This document shows, piece after piece, positions 5,625 to 11,601 of a DNA stretch of 31,747 nucleotides. Source of the DNA: a virus; IMG/VR virus record IMGVR_UViG_3300042888_000304, positions 1 to 31,747 of that record. One strand, given 5' to 3'. Within the stretch, counting starts at the first letter, position 1. Each line of letters starts with the position of its first letter. Made by a program: the position numbers and the translations under genes. The notes below the pieces were generated by a model. It made no database searches. It was not told the origin of the DNA and was given only the letters and a program-made list of their open reading frames with translations.

Positions 5625-5693
5625 ATGGCAAACCCAAACGACCCATATATCAACGACACCGCCGACGGCGCGGACGACACCTTCAAATTATAA
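5625..5693 (+). CDS. 22-residue leader peptide or small early protein
   Basis: ATG 5625 opens a 22-codon frame, MANPNDPYINDTADGADDTFKL, ending in TAA. It is preceded by GAGAGGA at the correct distance. The whole leader TTTGAGAGGACTGACAATG recurs with one change before the next gene (5700-5720), so the frame has the same translation signal as a neighbouring gene. The product is acidic, with five Asp in the C-terminal 12 residues, and has no recognisable domain. It could be a small host-takeover protein or a leader peptide coupling transcription and translation. Its reality rests on the start signal rather than homology. Confidence 0.5.
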   Translation: MANPNDPYINDTADGADDTFKL

Positions 5694-5717
5694 ACACTCA
5701 ATTTGAGAGGATTGACA

Positions 5718-5972
5718 ATGACTACTAAGATTCAACTGACCGTAACCGAAGCCATAAATAACCCGTACCTTGTTCGCGTTTATTGTGACGTTCTTGTTGC
5801 AACGGCTCGCGAGATCAACGATGCAGTTAGCCAACGCGTCATCCGCGCTCACAACGAACGCGCTTGTGTTGACGTTGACAACGAAGCAGCATTTGACCAG
5901 TGCATTGAAGAAATGGATGCTGCCGAAGGCGCATTTATTGCCATTCATCAGAACACGGTGGTGACCCTATGA
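5718..5972 (+). CDS. Hypothetical early protein, 84 aa
   Basis: This is a small soluble protein of unknown function (MTTKIQLTVTEAINNPYLVRVYCDVLVATAREIND...). It has an alternating beta pattern near the start and an acidic C-terminal half (CVDVDNEAAFDQCIEEMDAAEG). ATG 5718 was chosen over an upstream TTG at 5703 because TTTGAGAGGATTGACA stands directly before it, the same translation signal used for the 22-aa ORF. The stop overlaps the next start (ATGA). It is probably expressed immediately after infection from the promoter at 5543. Confidence 0.75.
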   Translation: MTTKIQLTVTEAINNPYLVRVYCDVLVATAREINDAVSQRVIRAHNERACVDVDNEAAFDQCIEEMDAAEGAFIAIHQNTVVTL

Positions 5973-6286
5973 CCAAGCAAATCATGCAAATTGACGTTCT
6001 GTCGGAGTGGGTTACCGATGACCGGGCTGCGGAATACCTCAGCGAACACGTTGTCACCGCTACGCTTGAGGTGCATTGGCAACACCACAAGCCCGGACAC
6101 TACACCGGGGTGCATGGCTGGGAACTCATCTCTTGGAACATCCTTGAGATTGCGCTTGATGACGTTGAACTCACTGACCAAGACATTGTCCCGTCAGACT
6201 TCCCAATGACCGAGGTACGCGCAGCCATTGAAGACGCGGAGCCAGTACGCAAGTACATTGCTGCTCGACCACCGGAGGACGCATGA
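5969..6286 (+). CDS. Hypothetical early protein, 105 aa
   Basis: This is an acidic soluble protein of unknown family. It begins MTKQIMQIDVLSEWVTDDRAAEYLSEHVV, contains a His/Trp-rich centre (EVHWQHHKPGHYTGVHGWEL) and ends with an acidic helix (EDAEPVRKYIAARPPEDA). The His cluster could bind metal, but no known motif is present. It overlaps the upstream gene by ATGA and the methyltransferase start by four bases, so the three genes are translated as a coupled set. Confidence 0.75.
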   Translation: MTKQIMQIDVLSEWVTDDRAAEYLSEHVVTATLEVHWQHHKPGHYTGVHGWELISWNILEIALDDVELTDQDIVPSDFPMTEVRAAIEDAEPVRKYIAARPPEDA

Positions 6287-7533
6287 AATACCTATCCGTA
6301 TGCTCAGGCATTGAAGCGGCAACAGTTGCTTGGCATTCTCTTGGCTGGGAGCCTGTTGGATTCTCGGAGATTGAACCCTTCCCCAGCGCAGTTCTCGCGC
6401 ATCATTACCCTCACGTTCCCAACTTCGGGGACATGACCAAATTTCAGGAGTGGCCGCTAGATGCAGGAGCAATTGACCTTTTGGTGGGAGGAACCCCATG
6501 CCAGTCATTTAGCGTTGCCGGACTCCGGCAAGGACTCCGCGACCCACGCGGAAACCTCATGCTTACCTACCTTGCGATTGCTGCACGTCTACGGCCTCGA
6601 TGGGTTGTCTGGGAAAACGTCCCCGGTGTTTTGTCGTCAAACGGAGGACGGGATTTTGGTTCCCTCCTCGGGGGGCTGGTGCAGTTGGGGTACGGGATCA
6701 GTTACAGGATTCTCGACGCTCAATGGGTGCGAACACAACGGCATCCCCGTGCCGTCCCGCAGCGCAGACGCAGAGTCTTTGTTGTTGGTTGCCTCGTTGA
6801 GCGAGGTGCTGGAAACTGGGACGCTGCCGCAAAGGTATTGTTTGAGCGCGAAAGCGTGCAGCGGCATTCTGCGAAGAGCGGAGCGGCGCGGGAAGAAATT
6901 GCCTCAGATGCTGAGGGACGCGTTGGAGCAGGCTGCTGGTGGGACGGCGGAAACACCTCCGACACCCTGACCAAATGCGGAGCCAACGGGGCGCAGCGGA
7001 TGCCGGACAAGGACAACTTTGGTGCTGTGTTGCAGCCAATCGCGGGGACGCTTGGTAATCGAGGCACTCGCTCACACACAGAGTTAGATGGTCACGGCGC
7101 ATACATCCCTGTACATATCCAAGATGGGCGTGAGATCAACAAGCAGCAGAACGGTATTGGCGTTGGGCAACCCGGTGACCCGCAATTCACTTTGCAAGCC
7201 GCGCATAGCCACGCGGTGGCAATAGGCACTGACTGCTACAACGGTGCGATTACGGGAGATGTAGCCGCCACAATGGGAACACCCGGATCAAGCGTAAACG
7301 CAAGTGGTCCAACTGTGATGCAAACCATGACCGTGCGCCGATTGACCCCAAGGGAATGCGAACGCTTGCAGGGGTTCCCCGACGACTACACGCTCATTCC
7401 TTGGCGGAAGAAGGCGGCAGACGACTGCCCGGATGGGCCGCGATACAAGGCTTTAGGAAACAGCATGGCGGTAAATGTGGTTACTTGGATTGGAGAACGC
7501 ATTGCAGCCTTTGAGGCAGGGGAGGACGCATGA
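6283..7533 (+). CDS. dcm: DNA (cytosine-5) methyltransferase
   Basis: This 416-residue enzyme methylates cytosine at carbon 5 using S-adenosylmethionine. Motifs appear in the usual order: I SVCSGIEAA (5-13), IV GGTPCQSFSVAG (69-80) with catalytic Cys73, VI ENVPGV (111-116), VIII QRRRRVFVVG (160-169), a target-recognition region (about 215-345), IX RRLTPRECERLQGFPDDY (352-369) and X YKALGNSMAV (388-397). No restriction partner is visible, so it is probably an orphan enzyme protecting phage DNA or marking it for regulation. ATGA overlaps join it to both neighbours. Residues about 60-229 share their DNA with a second plus-strand gene in another frame. Confidence 0.96.
   Translation: MKYLSVCSGIEAATVAWHSLGWEPVGFSEIEPFPSAVLAHHYPHVPNFGDMTKFQEWPLDAGAIDLLVGGTPCQSFSVAGLRQGLRDPRGNLMLTYLAIAARLRPRWVVWENVPGVLSSNGGRDFGSLLGGLVQLGYGISYRILDAQWVRTQRHPRAVPQRRRRVFVVGCLVERGAGNWDAAAKVLFERESVQRHSAKSGAAREEIASDAEGRVGAGCWWDGGNTSDTLTKCGANGAQRMPDKDNFGAVLQPIAGTLGNRGTRSHTELDGHGAYIPVHIQDGREINKQQNGIGVGQPGDPQFTLQAAHSHAVAIGTDCYNGAITGDVAATMGTPGSSVNASGPTVMQTMTVRRLTPRECERLQGFPDDYTLIPWRKKAADDCPDGPRYKALGNSMAVNVVTWIGERIAAFEAGEDA
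6461..6970 (+). CDS. Overprinted protein nested inside the methyltransferase gene
   Basis: A 169-codon frame lies wholly inside the methyltransferase gene, shifted by one base. It has its own ATG with AGGAG ten to eleven bases upstream. The C-terminal segment (about residues 125-160, QRYCLSAKACSGILRRAERR) strongly resembles a small phage-protein family typified by LSPKACAGILRRAEKRGK, which I recall from prophages near C5 methyltransferases. The N-terminal part (QLTFWWEEPHASH, LSGKTSPVF, GILVPSSGGWCSWGTGS) also matches that family's style. The methyltransferase frame is equally well conserved over the same DNA (VLFERES), so both appear to be coding. The function is unknown; it may assist methylation or DNA modification. 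Family recall is from memory, not a search. Confidence 0.7.
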   Translation: MQEQLTFWWEEPHASHLALPDSGKDSATHAETSCLPTLRLLHVYGLDGLSGKTSPVFCRQTEDGILVPSSGGWCSWGTGSVTGFSTLNGCEHNGIPVPSRSADAESLLLVASLSEVLETGTLPQRYCLSAKACSGILRRAERRGKKLPQMLRDALEQAAGGTAETPPTP

Positions 7534-7859
7534 ACAAGTCAGCAGACGGCAACGAACCGCGCAGTACGCGCCGGCAAGCAACGCGGTGGGATACACAAGA
7601 CGCAGCCTGGTCAAACATTCAGCCGCGCCTTGGAACGTTAAACGCGTTGGTGCTTGACGCAATCACTCAACAACCAGGCACTTGCGACGAACTTGAGGTG
7701 CGGTTGTCATTAACACATCAGACTTGCAGCGCGTGTGTCAACAGCCTAATGAACGATGGACTGATTGTTGCTGACGGAAAGCGACCAACACGGTCAGGCC
7801 GAGCAGCGCGTGTGTGGATATTACCAATACCAACAACCTTGTTTGAGAGGACGACATGA
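7530..7859 (+). CDS. Winged-helix-like DNA-binding protein, 109 aa
   Basis: After a basic N-terminus (NKSADGNEPRSTRRQATRWD), residues about 34-85 form a likely winged helix: LGTLNALVLDAITQQPGTCDELEVRLSL is helix 1-2, THQTCSACVNSLMNDGLIVAD a recognition helix and strand, and KRPTRSGRAARVW the wing. This is the MarR/ArsR-like or phage replication-protein pattern in which the domain reads DNA sequence. It probably acts as an early regulator or replication accessory protein. It overlaps the methyltransferase stop by ATGA and the next start the same way. Confidence 0.7.
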   Translation: MNKSADGNEPRSTRRQATRWDTQDAAWSNIQPRLGTLNALVLDAITQQPGTCDELEVRLSLTHQTCSACVNSLMNDGLIVADGKRPTRSGRAARVWILPIPTTLFERTT

Positions 7860-8095
7860 GCGATCTACGAGATATAGCGACATTGTGCAAAGAGATTGAC
7901 TATTTGATGGAACAGGTGGACACGCTTCGCAAGGAACGGGACGAGGCTAGGTTAAATCTTTGCGATATGTACACACGAACACAGCCAACAGGATGCCAAA
8001 TGAAAGCAGAAGATTATGCCAAAGATTATGGCTGGGATTGCTTCAAGAGCAACACTTTGTCGCAAAAAGTGTCGCAAGAAGGAAAACAACAATGA
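7856..8095 (+). CDS. Small coiled-coil protein, 79 aa
   Basis: The first half (LRDIATLCKEIDYLMEQVDTLRKERDEARLNL) is a clear heptad-like coiled coil, so the protein probably dimerises. The second half is polar, with KAEDYAKDYGWDCF. No known domain is recognised. GAGAGGAC before its ATG copies the leader found before the first genes of the operon. ATGA overlaps join it to both neighbours. Confidence 0.7.
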   Translation: MSDLRDIATLCKEIDYLMEQVDTLRKERDEARLNLCDMYTRTQPTGCQMKAEDYAKDYGWDCFKSNTLSQKVSQEGKQQ

Positions 8096-8481
8096 AAGAA
8101 GATGACAACCGATGGGCGCGGCCAACAATGGACGACTGCAAGTGGACTACCGCTGACGGCCTGCCTGCTTGGATGTGCGAGGAAGGCATTCAACGCGGTC
8201 TGAGCATGCAAGCAGAAAACCCAGTGCTAGTGCTTGTCGGCAGCGACCCAATGCTTCACCGCGTTGACGAAGGTGATGGCAACCCACCCATGTACTTCTG
8301 GCGAGCATGCGTGTACATGCTGACGCTCAGCGAAATCGGTGTTGACGGGACGCGGTTTGCGTCAACTTGCATGCGCGAAGAAAGTGATACAGCAAACAGT
8401 ATTCGCGACGACTATGTCGAAAAAGTCGTGAATTTCATTGCCAAGTGTTCACCGAGTACACGGATTCGACATGTCAACTAA
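8092..8481 (+). CDS. Hypothetical early protein, 129 aa
   Basis: The family is unknown. The protein begins MKEDDNRWARPTMDDCKWTTADGLPAWMCEEGIQRGLS and includes AENPVLVLVGSDPMLH and MYFWRACVYMLTLSEIG. It is acidic, has several Trp and Cys residues, and has no membrane segment long enough to be convincing. ATG 8092 is used because it overlaps the upstream stop (ATGA) and follows AAGAAGG. A longer in-frame opening upstream is less likely because it would run far into the previous gene. The stop lies just after the next gene's start (eleven-base overlap). Confidence 0.65.
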   Translation: MKEDDNRWARPTMDDCKWTTADGLPAWMCEEGIQRGLSMQAENPVLVLVGSDPMLHRVDEGDGNPPMYFWRACVYMLTLSEIGVDGTRFASTCMREESDTANSIRDDYVEKVVNFIAKCSPSTRIRHVN

Positions 8482-8671
8482 AGCAGGATTTTTGACAATC
8501 ACACTACGCAAGCGCAATGAGAGCATTATTTTGCTTGACAGCGAAGGACACCAAGTCGCGCAAATATACGCGCAACTACAAGGATCTGACGCACACGACC
8601 GTATCCGCGTCAGCATCAGAGCAGACCAGGCTTACAAAATCAGAAGGCATTTCCATCAGGAGTCAGAATGA
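8471..8671 (+). CDS. CsrA-like translational regulator (tentative), 66 aa
   Basis: The sequence FLTITLRKRNESIILLD...IYAQL...RIRVSIRADQAYKIRR follows the pattern of carbon storage regulator proteins: an opening strand L-x-L-x-R-K-x-x-E-S-I, central strands, then R-I-R-V-x-I-x-A and a terminal basic R-R. Length (66 aa) also fits. CsrA dimers bind GGA in mRNA leaders and control translation; a phage copy could redirect host metabolism or tune the phage's own GGA-rich leaders. The match is by eye and partial, lacking the exact GD turn and AP of CsrA, so this is a hypothesis. The ATG at 8471 is the start; the upstream in-frame opening lies within the previous gene. It is linked to the next gene by ATGA. 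Confidence 0.5.
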   Translation: MSTKAGFLTITLRKRNESIILLDSEGHQVAQIYAQLQGSDAHDRIRVSIRADQAYKIRRHFHQESE

Positions 8672-8883
8672 GTACATCACCCGCACATTTCTACGAAGAA
8701 CTGCTCAACGAGCGCAACCGCATTATCACTCAACTTCGCACTCGTTTGTTTGATTTACAGCAACAATCACGCATGCTTGGTGTCATTGGCGGTGTCATTG
8801 ACAGTGGGGTAGACTTTGACAAAGCAAAGGTTGCCGAAGAAATCAAGTCGTTATTGGAATCAATTAACAGGAAAGTCCCATGA
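8668..8883 (+). CDS. Small coiled-coil protein, 71 aa
   Basis: The N-terminal 35 residues (PAHFYEELLNERNRIITQLRTRLFDLQQQSRML) form a strong amphipathic helix, followed by a short Gly-rich hydrophobic turn (GVIGGVIDSGVDFD) and a second helix (KVAEEIKSLLESINRKV). There is no recognisable family. It has four-base ATGA overlaps with both neighbours. Confidence 0.65.
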   Translation: MSTSPAHFYEELLNERNRIITQLRTRLFDLQQQSRMLGVIGGVIDSGVDFDKAKVAEEIKSLLESINRKVP

Positions 8884-9038
8884 AGAAACTTACTCCATAC
8901 ATTGTTGAAGGTGTGCGCGTTGACAAGGCAGCAGGCATGCGCCAGTGTGCCATTGCCATCAAGTACGGCATTAGTCCCGGGAGCGTGTCACGCATCCTGC
9001 GCGGTAGCCGGCACAAGGTGAAAGTAGCGGCCGAATGA
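8880..9038 (+). CDS. Mini helix-turn-helix protein, 52 aa
   Basis: The start at 8880 overlaps the previous stop by ATGA, and the stop (9036-9038) overlaps the next start the same way. The peptide is MKKLTPYIVEGVRVDKAAGM followed by RQCAIAIKYGISPGSVSRIL and a basic tail RGSRHKVKVAAE. Residues about 20-42 are a typical HTH (helix, Gly-containing turn, Ser-Val-Ser-Arg recognition helix) like the DNA-binding tip of resolvases and phage regulators. Its tiny size suggests it acts as a single HTH module. Confidence 0.7.
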   Translation: MKKLTPYIVEGVRVDKAAGMRQCAIAIKYGISPGSVSRILRGSRHKVKVAAE

Positions 9039-9298
9039 AACATGTTTTTGAGGACGGCGTTGGTGGGGGGCGTTCCCCCACCGATGTCAAATCATTAGGC
9101 GAGCGCATTGAATTTGCATCGGGTATTCCACTAGCGTATTGGCGGTCGATTACTCAACAAAGATCGCTTGAAGATCAAATTAAATTGCTTGAAGCGCAAT
9201 TACTTGCGTCGCAACAAGAATGCGAATCAATGCGCGAAGCGGTACGCGCTCGATTCAGATCAAGCCTTGAACGGGTGTTGTATGAGGGAGAGGGATAA
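9035..9298 (+). CDS. Hypothetical early protein, 87 aa, coiled-coil C-terminus
   Basis: A Gly-rich N-terminus (MKHVFEDGVGGGRSPTD) is followed by a helix-rich segment. The last 50 residues (SLEDQIKLLEAQLLASQQECESMREAV) are a good coiled coil. The family is unknown. ATGA and TAATG overlaps on its two sides show translational coupling within the early operon. Confidence 0.65.
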   Translation: MKHVFEDGVGGGRSPTDVKSLGERIEFASGIPLAYWRSITQQRSLEDQIKLLEAQLLASQQECESMREAVRARFRSSLERVLYEGEG

Positions 9299-9453
9299 TG
9301 GACTACCCCGAGGACATCGTTGATAGAATCGCGTCCTCAAAATCAACTGACCCGTTGTTGCTGGAGGCAAGTGTAGAAATTGTGTACCTCCGACAAGAAC
9401 TAGCAAGAGCAATAGCAGAGCGATATAAGATCCACGGTGACGCATTTGATTGA
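9298..9453 (+). CDS. Hypothetical small protein, 51 aa
   Basis: ATG 9298 overlaps the preceding stop (TAATG) and follows GAGGGAGAGGG, a strong ribosome-binding region. The product MDYPEDIVDRIASSKSTDPL is followed by an amphipathic helix (EASVEIVYLRQELARAIAER). The pattern resembles small phage helper proteins found near DNA-metabolism genes, but there is no named family. It overlaps the resolvase gene by 17 bases. Confidence 0.6.
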   Translation: MDYPEDIVDRIASSKSTDPLLLEASVEIVYLRQELARAIAERYKIHGDAFD

Positions 9454-9868
9454 GTTCCGCGTTTTTGGTGTCGCCGCTCCGCAAGGCAGCAAGAAGGCGT
9501 TCAGGACGCGAGGTGGTCGCATTGCCCTCGTAGAGTCCTGCGCTCGCGTAAAGCCCTACAGAGCAACCGTAGCCCTTGCAGCGCGAGCGGCGTGGGTTGA
9601 TGTGCCAACAAACGGGACGGTCGGCGTGTCAATCGCGTTCACGTTTATCAGGCCGGCAAGCCACTACAACGCCAAGGGCGTACTCCGCGCCGGCGCGGCG
9701 ACCCACCCAGGCAAGGGAATCGGAGACATTGACAAGTTGTGCCGGGCAGTTCTTGATGGTCTTACGGGCGTTATCTACGCCGATGATTCGCAGGTCGTAA
9801 GTCTTGTTGCCACCAAGGCGTACGGAAATACTGCTGAATCTCGCATTTCCATTTACACTACTTGTTGA
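9437..9868 (+). CDS. rusA: RusA-like Holliday junction resolvase
   Basis: This 143-residue protein has the RusA signature GIGDIDKLCRAVLDGLTGVIYADDSQV (about 94-120). Its Asp residues (D97, D99 and D116/D117) would hold the catalytic magnesium. RusA dimers cut four-way DNA junctions, which in phages resolves replication or recombination intermediates before packaging. The N-terminal strand FRVFGVAAPQGSKKAFRTRGG is also typical. It pairs naturally with the ERF annealing protein just downstream. The chosen start is a GTG at 9437 overlapping the previous gene by 17 bases; a TTG three codons later is the alternative. No strong Shine-Dalgarno is visible, so translational coupling is likely. Confidence 0.9.
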   Translation: MTHLIEFRVFGVAAPQGSKKAFRTRGGRIALVESCARVKPYRATVALAARAAWVDVPTNGTVGVSIAFTFIRPASHYNAKGVLRAGAATHPGKGIGDIDKLCRAVLDGLTGVIYADDSQVVSLVATKAYGNTAESRISIYTTC

Positions 9869-9892
9869 CATTAGGATACTTGAAGGTATAAC
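9865..9892 (+). promoter_or_regulatory. Internal sigma70 promoter for the recombination genes
   Basis: A consensus -35 TTGACA (9865-9870) overlaps the end of rusA. After 16 bases comes TATAAC (9887-9892). Transcription would start near 9899, adjacent to a palindrome, and lead into the ERF and Gp157 genes. Confidence 0.65.
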
Positions 9893-9900
9893 TATCACAT

Positions 9901-9917
9901 TGACACACGTTGTGTCA
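9901..9917. promoter_or_regulatory. 17-bp operator-like palindrome
   Basis: TGACACA-CGT-TGTGTCA is a perfect 7-base inverted repeat with a three-base centre. It lies right after the predicted transcription start, so a bound regulator could block the ERF promoter. It could also form a hairpin at the 5' end of the mRNA. Confidence 0.5.
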
Positions 9918-9921
9918 GTCG

Positions 9922-9939
9922 TGCGCGGCGTTCCGCGCA
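9922..9939 (+). other. GC-rich hairpin in the ERF mRNA leader
   Basis: TGCGCGG-CGTT-CCGCGCA forms a perfect 7-bp stem with a four-base loop, about 20 bases before the ERF start codon. It has no U-tract, so it is a leader stability or translation-control element rather than a terminator. Confidence 0.45.
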
Positions 9940-9959
9940 GTCACTAGAGAGGACTTCAC

Positions 9960-10760
9960 ATGCAACGCAGCGAAACAATCGGAGAGTTGGCGAAGGCACT
10001 GGCGGCGGCGAACGGCCACATCAAGAACCCCAACTTGGACGCAGTCAACCCGCACTTTAAGTCAAAGTACGCAACGCTTGGTGCAATCATCAACGCGGTA
10101 CGCGCACCACTTGCAGCGCACGGTATCAGCGCAGTTCAGACCGTCAGCAACGACGGCGGCTCGGTCGGCGTGACCACCACCCTGCTGCATTCAAGCGGGG
10201 AGTGGATGGCTGAAACGATTTGGTCTGCACTTCCTGACCGTGCAACGGTGCAGCAGTTGGGGTCGAGCATCACCTATTTGAGAAAATACTCACTTGCAGC
10301 CATCACCGGAATAGTCGGCGAGGAGGACGATGACGGCAACGCTGGCAGCAGCGGCGACCGCAACGACCGCCCTGAGCCTCGCAAGACGTTCAAGCCAACA
10401 GAAGCCAAGGGTGCGACTCCGGCCGCTCCTAAGGCATCTGCGCCCCCTGCAAAGGCAGCACCTGCAAAGGAAGAGCCTGTCAAGGATCGGATCGTTGCCG
10501 ACGCGTATCCCGAAGAGTACGCCGGGGTGTTTAAGATCCTGCGCGTAGTGGCGCGACCAGGCAAGCCTTACGCTATTCAGGCTGAAGGAGAGCATGGCGT
10601 TGCGTGGATTGCGACAAGTGTGCAGGAGTACGCGACCCTGCTTGGTGAGACTGTCAACGAGTCAATCACCCTTGATGTCGAGCGCATTGGTGACACGCTT
10701 CAAATCATGCGCGTCCTTGGCAATTCCAAGAAGTCGGTGAAAGAGGAGGTTCCTTTCTAA
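9960..10760 (+). CDS. erf: ERF-family single-strand annealing protein with SSB-like C-terminus
   Basis: Residues about 1-125 carry the ERF family pattern: NPNLDAVNPHFKSKYATLGAIINAVRAPLAAHGI, then GSVGVTTTLLHSSGEW, and QLGSSITYLRKYSLAAITGIV. ERF proteins form rings that anneal complementary strands in phage recombination and genome circularisation. An acidic loop and a Pro/Ala/Lys-rich linker (about 125-180) lead to a second small beta-rich domain (about 180-255; KILRVVARPGKPYAIQAEGEHGVAWIA). The last residues EEVPF resemble the acidic DDIPF-type tip by which SSB recruits partners. No separate SSB gene is seen. GAGAGGACTTCAC precedes the ATG. It overlaps the Gp157 start (TAATG). Confidence 0.9.
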   Translation: MQRSETIGELAKALAAANGHIKNPNLDAVNPHFKSKYATLGAIINAVRAPLAAHGISAVQTVSNDGGSVGVTTTLLHSSGEWMAETIWSALPDRATVQQLGSSITYLRKYSLAAITGIVGEEDDDGNAGSSGDRNDRPEPRKTFKPTEAKGATPAAPKASAPPAKAAPAKEEPVKDRIVADAYPEEYAGVFKILRVVARPGKPYAIQAEGEHGVAWIATSVQEYATLLGETVNESITLDVERIGDTLQIMRVLGNSKKSVKEEVPF

Positions 10761-11263
10761 TGTCGCTCTACGCAATCACATCCGAAATGCAGGGTATCTT
10801 GGACGCAGTTCTTGATGGGGGTATCGACTCCCAAGAAGCGCAGGACGCGCTAAATGAACACCTTGCGGGACTTGACACTGCCCTTGAAAGCAAGGCTGAG
10901 TCTTACGCGGGGTTTATCAAGGAACTAGAGATGCGAGCGGAGGCGCGAAGCAAGGAGGCTTCGCGTATCCGTGCGCTCGCTGCTGCCGACGATGCGCTGG
11001 CTACACGCCTCAAGGAAGGCTTGAAGGCAGCAATGGAGCAGGTCGGGAAACTTAAGATTGACACGCCGCGTTTCAAATTAAGTGTCGCTGGCGTGGGAGG
11101 CAAGCAATCGCTTGAGATTGACGATCCGTCTGCACTTGACCCGATCTTCGTACGAATTGTGCGCGAGGCTGACAAGGATGCCATTCGTGCAGCACTTGAC
11201 TCAGGTGCTGAAATTGCGGGTTGCCGTCTGCTTCCACGCGGAACGAGTCTGCGAATCCGCTAG
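10760..11263 (+). CDS. Gp157-family protein
   Basis: This 167-residue protein matches the Siphovirus Gp157 family: a long helical N-terminal half (residues about 1-90; LDTALESKAESYAGFIKELEMRAEARSKEASRIRAL) followed by a beta-rich half (KLKIDTPRFKLSVAGVGGKQSLEIDDPSALDPIF... and EIAGCRLLPRGTSLRIR). In other phages the family sits next to ERF or other annealing proteins, as here, and is linked with recombination or phage resistance; its biochemistry is not known. The start overlaps the ERF stop (TAATG) and follows AGGAGG. It is the last gene of the plus-strand operon; a strong terminator follows within 25 bases. Confidence 0.9.
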   Translation: MSLYAITSEMQGILDAVLDGGIDSQEAQDALNEHLAGLDTALESKAESYAGFIKELEMRAEARSKEASRIRALAAADDALATRLKEGLKAAMEQVGKLKIDTPRFKLSVAGVGGKQSLEIDDPSALDPIFVRIVREADKDAIRAALDSGAEIAGCRLLPRGTSLRIR

Positions 11264-11285
11264 ACTGAATCCGTCCGATCCTCTC

Positions 11286-11330
11286 CCCCTGCGTCGTAGC
11301 ACCACACACTGCGGCGTAGGGGTTTTTATT
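11286..11330 (+). terminator. Intrinsic terminator of the early operon
   Basis: A 14-bp stem (11286-11299 with 11309-11322) with a nine-base loop is followed by TTTTTATTT. Several pairs are G-U on the plus strand and would be C-A on the minus strand, and the minus side has no T-run, so it acts on plus-strand transcription. It separates the early operon from the convergent late operon. Confidence 0.9.
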
Positions 11331-11592
11331 TGATGACCTGCCGATAGCCCAACTTCCACAGCAATCGCGCAATGTCTGTTGCAGTGTCAGCAACCGCAGC
11401 CTCGTCGAGTTCGGGTCTGATGCAGTGCAATGCTTCGTGGATGAGCGTATCCATCCTGTCCTGCTCAGACGGCCAGGTTCCGATGCGAATGATGCGACCC
11501 TTCAAATGACCTGGGTCGTGCATGTCACCGTAGTCGCGCATGTTTGCGACGAAGCGAAGCGTCCAGTACTTGCCACCAAGTCGTACACGCAT
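11326..11592 (-). CDS. Small HExxH metallopeptidase-like protein, 88 aa
   Basis: The protein has TLIHEALHCI (His52-Glu53-x-x-His56), the zinc-binding HExxH motif, followed by acidic residues (PELDEAAVADTATDIARLL) that could supply a third ligand. At 88 residues it is a minimal version of the SprT/ImmA-like fold seen in small phage proteins: three N-terminal beta strands (VRLGGKYWTLRFV, GRIIRIG) and the HExxH helix. It may be a peptidase or a metal-binding structural protein. It is the last gene of the late leftward operon; its stop lies just at the 3' edge of the early-operon terminator. Nine bases separate it from the phosphoesterase gene. Confidence 0.7.
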   Translation of the reverse strand: MRVRLGGKYWTLRFVANMRDYGDMHDPGHLKGRIIRIGTWPSEQDRMDTLIHEALHCIRPELDEAAVADTATDIARLLWKLGYRQVIK

Positions 11593-11601
11593 GGCAATAC
11601 C

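Noticed and set aside
6698-7102. Minus-strand ORF of 134 codons inside the methyltransferase gene
   Set aside because: No start signal, composition rich in Arg/Ser/Cys, no recognisable family; the plus-strand nested frame is the better-supported overlap.
11286-11330. Reading the stem at the end of the early operon as a bidirectional terminator
   Set aside because: On the minus strand several pairs become C-A mismatches and no T-run follows, so only plus-strand termination is supported.
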